A DNA stretch of 64,000 nt from Ignavibacteriales bacterium (GTDB lineage Bacteria; Bacteroidota; Ignavibacteria; Ignavibacteriales; Ignavibacteriaceae): positions 1-64,000 of the forward strand of contig DPRR01000029.1 in assembly GCA_003538625.1 (NCBI GenBank), given 5' to 3'. Positions 60,104-64,000 of this stretch are shown here, one piece after another. The notes below the pieces were generated by a model. It was given only the letters and a program-made list of their open reading frames with translations, searched no databases and was not told the DNA's origin. Position 1 is the stretch's first letter; every line of letters starts with the position of its first letter. The translations under genes were made by a program, and so were the position numbers.

Positions 60104-61729
60104 TTGTTAAACTATGTTTGGATCTCTCTACTTTTTCTTGGACTTGCTTCCGCACTTTTTATAGATATTTCTGATATCACCCAGAACACATATAATAATA
60201 ATGTACCTATTGCTGCAACAATAAAATCAATGTCAGTAAAATCCGGAGGTGGTTTTGACTGCGAAGTTGAAATTACAAAGGATAGTTATAATAAATTCTT
60301 TGCTGCTAATGAATCAGAAAATGTAAGAATAGATGGGGTTGGCTCATTTTCGGAGGATAAAAAATCAATTCAGCTTTATCTTAAAACAAAAGAAACTTCT
60401 CCTGAATTTATTCAAAGAATTGCAAAGGCATCCGGTAAAGACGATGATATATTAGCAACAGCCAATATAACTTCACGGAAAGACAGCATTACCTATCTAT
60501 CGAAAGTTTACTTTGAAAAAATCAGTTTTCTTAGAATGAAAAGAGTAACAAACGATGCAATTGGAATAGCGGGGACAGCAGTTCAAATTGCATTGGGACT
60601 GATTGGCATAATGGCAATGTGGCTTGGTGTGATGAAAGTTGCAGAACAAGCCGGGCTAATAAAAATAATTGCCAACTGGTTAAGACCAATAACAAAAAAA
60701 CTATTTCCTGAAGTACCGCCAGATCATCCTGCTGTTGGTGCGATGGTGATGAATATATCAGCTAATATGCTCGGGTTAGGAAATGCAGCAACTCCGTTTG
60801 GATTAAAAGCAATGGAAGAATTAGATAGTTTAAATCCAAATAAGGGTACTGCAACAAACTCAATGGTTACTTTTTTAGCAATTAATACTGCGGGAATGAC
60901 AATTATTCCTGCAACTGCAATTGCAGTTCGAGCCGCTGCTGGAAGTGCTGATCCGACAATAATAATTGCAACTTCATTATTCGGCTCAACCTGTGCAACA
61001 ATTACCGGACTTACAGTTGCAAAACTTTTTGAACGATTTCCTATAGAAAAAAACGGGTATGGCAGCTGGTTTAAAAGCAATCTTAAATTTTTGATTACAG
61101 TGTTTTCATTAATTGCAATATTAGTGTTAACCTTTGCTACTGGATTTTCTTCTGTAATTGCATCTGCATTTAGTTTTCTTCCGCCAACTTTCTTTAAAGA
61201 TATGATTCAAATTATATCAACAGTTGCAATTCCGTTTTTCATTTTTGTTTTTATTGGATACGGAGTTATTAAAAAAGTTAAAGTTTATGAACAATTTGTG
61301 GAAGGCGCAAAAGAAGGATTTAATATTGCAATAAGAATCATTCCATATCTTGTAGCGATGCTGGTTGCAATAGCAATTTTTAGAGCCGGTGGTGCTATGG
61401 ATAATTGGTTAATTCCTGTGTTACGAATTGTTACAGACCCGATTGGAATGCCCGCAGAAGCTCTTCCTATGGCGCTGATGCGGCCATTATCAGGAAGCGG
61501 TTCACTTGGTGTGATGGCTGATATTATTGCCGTACACGGACCTGATTCATTTATTGGAATTTTGGTTTCGACATTTTTTGGAAGTTCTGAAACTACATTT
61601 TATGTGTTAGCAGTTTACTTTGGCGCTGTAAATATAAAAAACACCCGCCACGCGTTAGCTGCCGGATTAGCCGCTGATGTAGCAGGTATGCTCGGTGCAT
61701 TGTTTATTGTTAAGCTTTTATTTGGATAA
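60104..61729 (+). CDS. SpmA-SpmB fusion (nucleoside-recognition / Gate domain protein)
   Basis: A 541-residue membrane protein. An N-terminal helix is followed by a soluble extracytoplasmic insert (about 30-145), then two Gate domains: the first (about 150-300) corresponds to spore-maturation protein A (PPDHPAVGAMVMNISANMLG, LGNAATPFGLKAM), the second (about 350-540) to protein B (RPLSGSGSLGVMADIIAVHG, FFGSSETTFYVLAVYFGAV). Fusions like this occur outside spore formers, and transport of an unknown small molecule is presumed. TTG at 60104 after GGGAG is used. Confidence 0.85.
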   Translation: MLNYVWISLLFLGLASALFIDISDITQNTYNNNVPIAATIKSMSVKSGGGFDCEVEITKDSYNKFFAANESENVRIDGVGSFSEDKKSIQLYLKTKETSPEFIQRIAKASGKDDDILATANITSRKDSITYLSKVYFEKISFLRMKRVTNDAIGIAGTAVQIALGLIGIMAMWLGVMKVAEQAGLIKIIANWLRPITKKLFPEVPPDHPAVGAMVMNISANMLGLGNAATPFGLKAMEELDSLNPNKGTATNSMVTFLAINTAGMTIIPATAIAVRAAAGSADPTIIIATSLFGSTCATITGLTVAKLFERFPIEKNGYGSWFKSNLKFLITVFSLIAILVLTFATGFSSVIASAFSFLPPTFFKDMIQIISTVAIPFFIFVFIGYGVIKKVKVYEQFVEGAKEGFNIAIRIIPYLVAMLVAIAIFRAGGAMDNWLIPVLRIVTDPIGMPAEALPMALMRPLSGSGSLGVMADIIAVHGPDSFIGILVSTFFGSSETTFYVLAVYFGAVNIKNTRHALAAGLAADVAGMLGALFIVKLLFG

Positions 61730-61734
61730 TATAT

Positions 61735-62694
61735 TTGAAAATATTTATAACTAGAGAAATACCTGAAGCAGTAATTGATTTGCTCCAGAAAAAAGGATTT
61801 GAGGTTTCTGTTTATAAAAAAGATAATCCAATACCTCGTAAAGAATTAATTAGACAAGTTAAAGATTGTGATGCGTTGATTTCATTATTGTCTGATAGGA
61901 TTGATAAAGAAGTTATCGAAAGTATGAAGAAATGTAAGATCATTGCAAACTATGCTGTAGGATTTAATAATATCGATGTAGAATATGCAAAAAAGAAAGA
62001 TATCGTCGTAACAAATACTCCTGATGTATTAACAGATTCCACTGCAGATCTTGCAATGGCTTTAGTTCTTGCGTGTGCTAGAAAATTACCCGAAGCAGAA
62101 AAATTTGTTCGTGATAAAAAGTTTGTTGGATGGAAGCCAAAATTATTTTTAGGTGTGGAATTACGTGATAAATATTTTGGTATTCTTGGTGCAGGTAGAA
62201 TCGGTAGCGCAGTAGCAGAACGCGCTTACTCTTTTGGCTGTAAGATTATTTATTACTCCAACACACACAACAAATATCTTGATGAAAAATTAAAAGGTAA
62301 AAAAATTCCGCTCAACTCTTTGCTTAAAAAGGCAGACATTCTTTCTATTCATCTTCCTTTAAACGATAAAACAAATAATCTGCTCAACGCTTCAAACCTG
62401 CGTTTATTAAAGAAATCAGCAATTTTTATCAATACTGCAAGAGGAGATATTATAGATGAGAATATTTTAATTGAAATGCTTAAAACAAATAAACTCTTTG
62501 CCGCAGGATTTGATGTTTATGATAATGAGCCAAATTTAAAAATTGAATTTTATAAGCTTAAAAATGTTATCGTTCTTCCGCACATTGGCAGCGCAACAGT
62601 TGAAGCCAGAAATAATATGTCTATACTGGCAGCAAAAAATATAATTGCTGTTCTTGAGGGCAAGAAAGCCTTAACCCCCGTAATTGTTAATTAG
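61735..62694 (+). CDS. D-2-hydroxyacid dehydrogenase, glyoxylate/glycerate type
   Basis: A 319-residue NAD(P)-dependent enzyme. FGILGAGRIGSAVAERAYSF is the Rossmann loop; the catalytic triad is in INTARGDIID (Arg), DVYDNEPN (Glu) and VLPHIGSAT (His). The substrate-binding part includes ANYAVGFNNIDVEYAKKKDI. These enzymes reduce glyoxylate or hydroxypyruvate. TTG at 61735 is the start; it follows the SpmAB gene by five bases, so the pair may be an operon. Confidence 0.88.
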   Translation: MKIFITREIPEAVIDLLQKKGFEVSVYKKDNPIPRKELIRQVKDCDALISLLSDRIDKEVIESMKKCKIIANYAVGFNNIDVEYAKKKDIVVTNTPDVLTDSTADLAMALVLACARKLPEAEKFVRDKKFVGWKPKLFLGVELRDKYFGILGAGRIGSAVAERAYSFGCKIIYYSNTHNKYLDEKLKGKKIPLNSLLKKADILSIHLPLNDKTNNLLNASNLRLLKKSAIFINTARGDIIDENILIEMLKTNKLFAAGFDVYDNEPNLKIEFYKLKNVIVLPHIGSATVEARNNMSILAAKNIIAVLEGKKALTPVIVN

Positions 62695-62754
62695 TTGATT
62701 GATAGTATAGATTTCCATTGGTAATTTTGAAATAAAAAAAAAAGAGAAAATTAA

Positions 62755-63876
62755 ATGAGATTTGGAATACCTAAAGAAACTCTTTATGAAGAAAAAAGAG
62801 TTGCATTAGCCCCGGCAGGGGTGGATGCTTTAGTAAGAGCCGGTCATACAGTTTACATTCAAAGCGGAGCAGGTGAGGGGAGTCATTTTAGTGATGAAGA
62901 ATATCGTAAAACTGGTGCTCAAATTGTGTATTCTGCAGAAGAGGCATTTGCAAGAGCCGAAGTTATTGTAAAGGTCGCCCCGCTTTCAGAAACTGAAGTT
63001 GATTTTTTGCAGGATAATCAAACACTTTTTTCTTTCCTGCATCTGGCAATAGGTAAAAGAAAAATAATTGATCAGCTGCTTAAGAAAAAAATAACGGCTA
63101 TCGGTTATGAATTAATAGAAGAAGAAGAGCGGCTTCCGGTTTTGCATTCAATGAGCGAAATAGCAGGACAGCTTGCAATTCAGGTTGCAGAAAGGTATCT
63201 GGAAAGTTTTAGTGAAGGAGGAAGAGGAATTCTGCTTGGTGGTATAACCGGAGTAGCACCGGCTGCAGTAGTGATTTTGGGAGCCGGAGTAGTAGGAGTT
63301 ACAGCAGCCAGGGCTGCACTCGGAAGAGGCGCCCAGGTTATCGTTATTGACAGGGATTTGAATCGGCTTAGAAATGTTGATATTAATTTCCGAAAAAAAG
63401 TTACTACAGTTATGGCTAATCCATATACAATTTCAAGAGGAGTAAGGTTTGCCGATGTTTTGATTGGCGCAGTACTTATTAAGGGTGAAAAAGCTCCGCA
63501 CATCGTAACTGAGGCAATGATCAAAGATATGAAAAAGGGCTCAGTTGTTGTGGATGTATCTATTGATCAGGGCGGATGCATTGAAACAAGCCATATTACG
63601 ACTCAATCAGATCCTGTGTACAGAATGCACGATGTAATTCATTACTGTGTGCCTAATATGCCTGCTATTGTGTCAAGGACCGCTAGCTATGGGCTTAATA
63701 ATGCCTCTCTGGGTTATATTCAGGATATTGCTGAAAACGGATTGTCAAATGCACTTCTCGGAGATTTAGGTCTATCAAAAGGTGTTTGTACTTATAACGG
63801 CTATTGTTGTAACGAATCTATTGCTCATACTTTTAATGTGGAATATAGACGACTACATATTTTTTCAAGTAATTAG
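62755..63876 (+). CDS. ald: Alanine dehydrogenase
   Basis: A 373-residue NAD-dependent enzyme that interconverts L-alanine and pyruvate plus ammonia. FGIPKETLYEEKRVALAP carries the substrate-binding Arg and the Glu-rich start, HSMSEIAGQLAIQVAERYLE is the central signature, and VILGAGVVGVTAARAALGRG is the NAD-binding loop; DQGGCIETS and NMPAIVSRTASYGLNNA complete the pattern. Length is normal. AAAAAAAAGAGAAA upstream offers only a weak ribosome binding site. Confidence 0.92.
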   Translation: MRFGIPKETLYEEKRVALAPAGVDALVRAGHTVYIQSGAGEGSHFSDEEYRKTGAQIVYSAEEAFARAEVIVKVAPLSETEVDFLQDNQTLFSFLHLAIGKRKIIDQLLKKKITAIGYELIEEEERLPVLHSMSEIAGQLAIQVAERYLESFSEGGRGILLGGITGVAPAAVVILGAGVVGVTAARAALGRGAQVIVIDRDLNRLRNVDINFRKKVTTVMANPYTISRGVRFADVLIGAVLIKGEKAPHIVTEAMIKDMKKGSVVVDVSIDQGGCIETSHITTQSDPVYRMHDVIHYCVPNMPAIVSRTASYGLNNASLGYIQDIAENGLSNALLGDLGLSKGVCTYNGYCCNESIAHTFNVEYRRLHIFSSN

Positions 63877-63914
63877 CTAACGAACGAATTGAATTTTAGA
63901 AAAGAGATATCGAA

Positions 63915-64000
63915 ATGACTTCAACTGAAGAAATAACTACAAAAAATCCTGTACCGACAAATTTGTTGCGTATTTATAATCAAAAATTAGTCAGCTCGGA
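63915..64000 (+). CDS. Start of a gene cut by the window end
   Basis: An open frame from ATG at 63915 to the last base, beginning MTSTEEITTKNPVPTNLLRI. The stretch IYNQKLVSS resembles the start of acetyl-CoA hydrolase/4-hydroxybutyrate CoA-transferase proteins, but 28 residues are too few to decide. AAAAGAGA lies just upstream. Confidence 0.45.
   Translation, partial: MTSTEEITTKNPVPTNLLRIYNQKLVSS

Overview
The window reads as an AT-rich chromosome segment of a member of the Ignavibacteria (Bacteroidota/Chlorobi lineage). The main evidence is the type IX secretion C-terminal sorting domain at the end of the protein at 5377-7089 (NPFNPST box, final LPSGVY and KKMMLLK motifs), a second copy of that domain at 10413-10802, a DUF4783 protein, and a compact mraZ-to-ftsZ division cluster. 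The lineage is an inference; no rRNA gene is present.

Bases 1-15974 are the right-hand part of an integrated, prophage-like element whose left end lies outside the window. It holds a terminase large subunit, a Mu gp29-type portal protein, a lysis block (holin-like protein, a lipoprotein with the layout of a one-protein spanin, and an M15 peptidase endolysin), a cargo segment (lipoprotein, LRR-like T9SS surface protein, sensor kinase and response regulator, single-domain receiver, broken T9SS domain), a minus-strand control block (DUF4373 replication protein, an unlisted 58-aa ribbon-helix-helix protein, excisionase), an AbiEi/AbiEii toxin-antitoxin pair and a tyrosine integrase. Just after the integrase lies the 3' half of a tRNA-Thr(CGT), the expected att scar. 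No head or tail genes are visible. A near-identical terminator hairpin recurs four times in this element.

Bases 15975-20041 are accessory DNA: a possibly structured non-coding stretch, a broken gene end, and five minus-strand genes that resemble integron-type cargo (subclass B1 metallo-beta-lactamase, DUF1801, DHFR/RibD-like reductase, VOC protein, SnoaL-like protein). From 20908 to 25960 are a TonB_C-parvulin lipoprotein, a small gene with a strong ribosome binding site, and two tandem DUF3857 transglutaminase-like secreted proteins, the first of which has lost its catalytic residues.

Bases 26723-43191 are the division and cell-wall (dcw) operon in tight, often overlapping order: mraZ, rsmH, ftsL, ftsI, murE, murF, mraY, murD, ftsW, murG, an unassigned PH-like membrane protein, murC, ftsQ, ftsA, ftsZ. 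A promoter with three MraZ-type operator repeats precedes it. MurE carries the DNPR motif of meso-diaminopimelate ligases.

Bases 43200-47680 are rich in small palindromic repeats: a MITE-like inverted repeat, an array of four REP-like hairpins, the C-terminal half of a DnaE polymerase without its catalytic part, a REP-associated transposase (RAYT) between two 108-bp direct repeats, and a tRNA-Pro(CGG) surrounded by decayed partial copies in which small hairpins interrupt the T, anticodon and D loops.

The rest is housekeeping: a pyrimidine operon (pyrR-pyrB-pyrC) behind a PyrR-type attenuator, an FnIII lipoprotein, a DUF4783 protein, a very large NtrY-like histidine kinase, an AddA-like helicase-nuclease with a probable Fe-S nuclease domain, an FMN-barrel-like protein, an SpmA-SpmB fusion, a 2-hydroxyacid dehydrogenase, alanine dehydrogenase and the start of one further gene cut by the window end.
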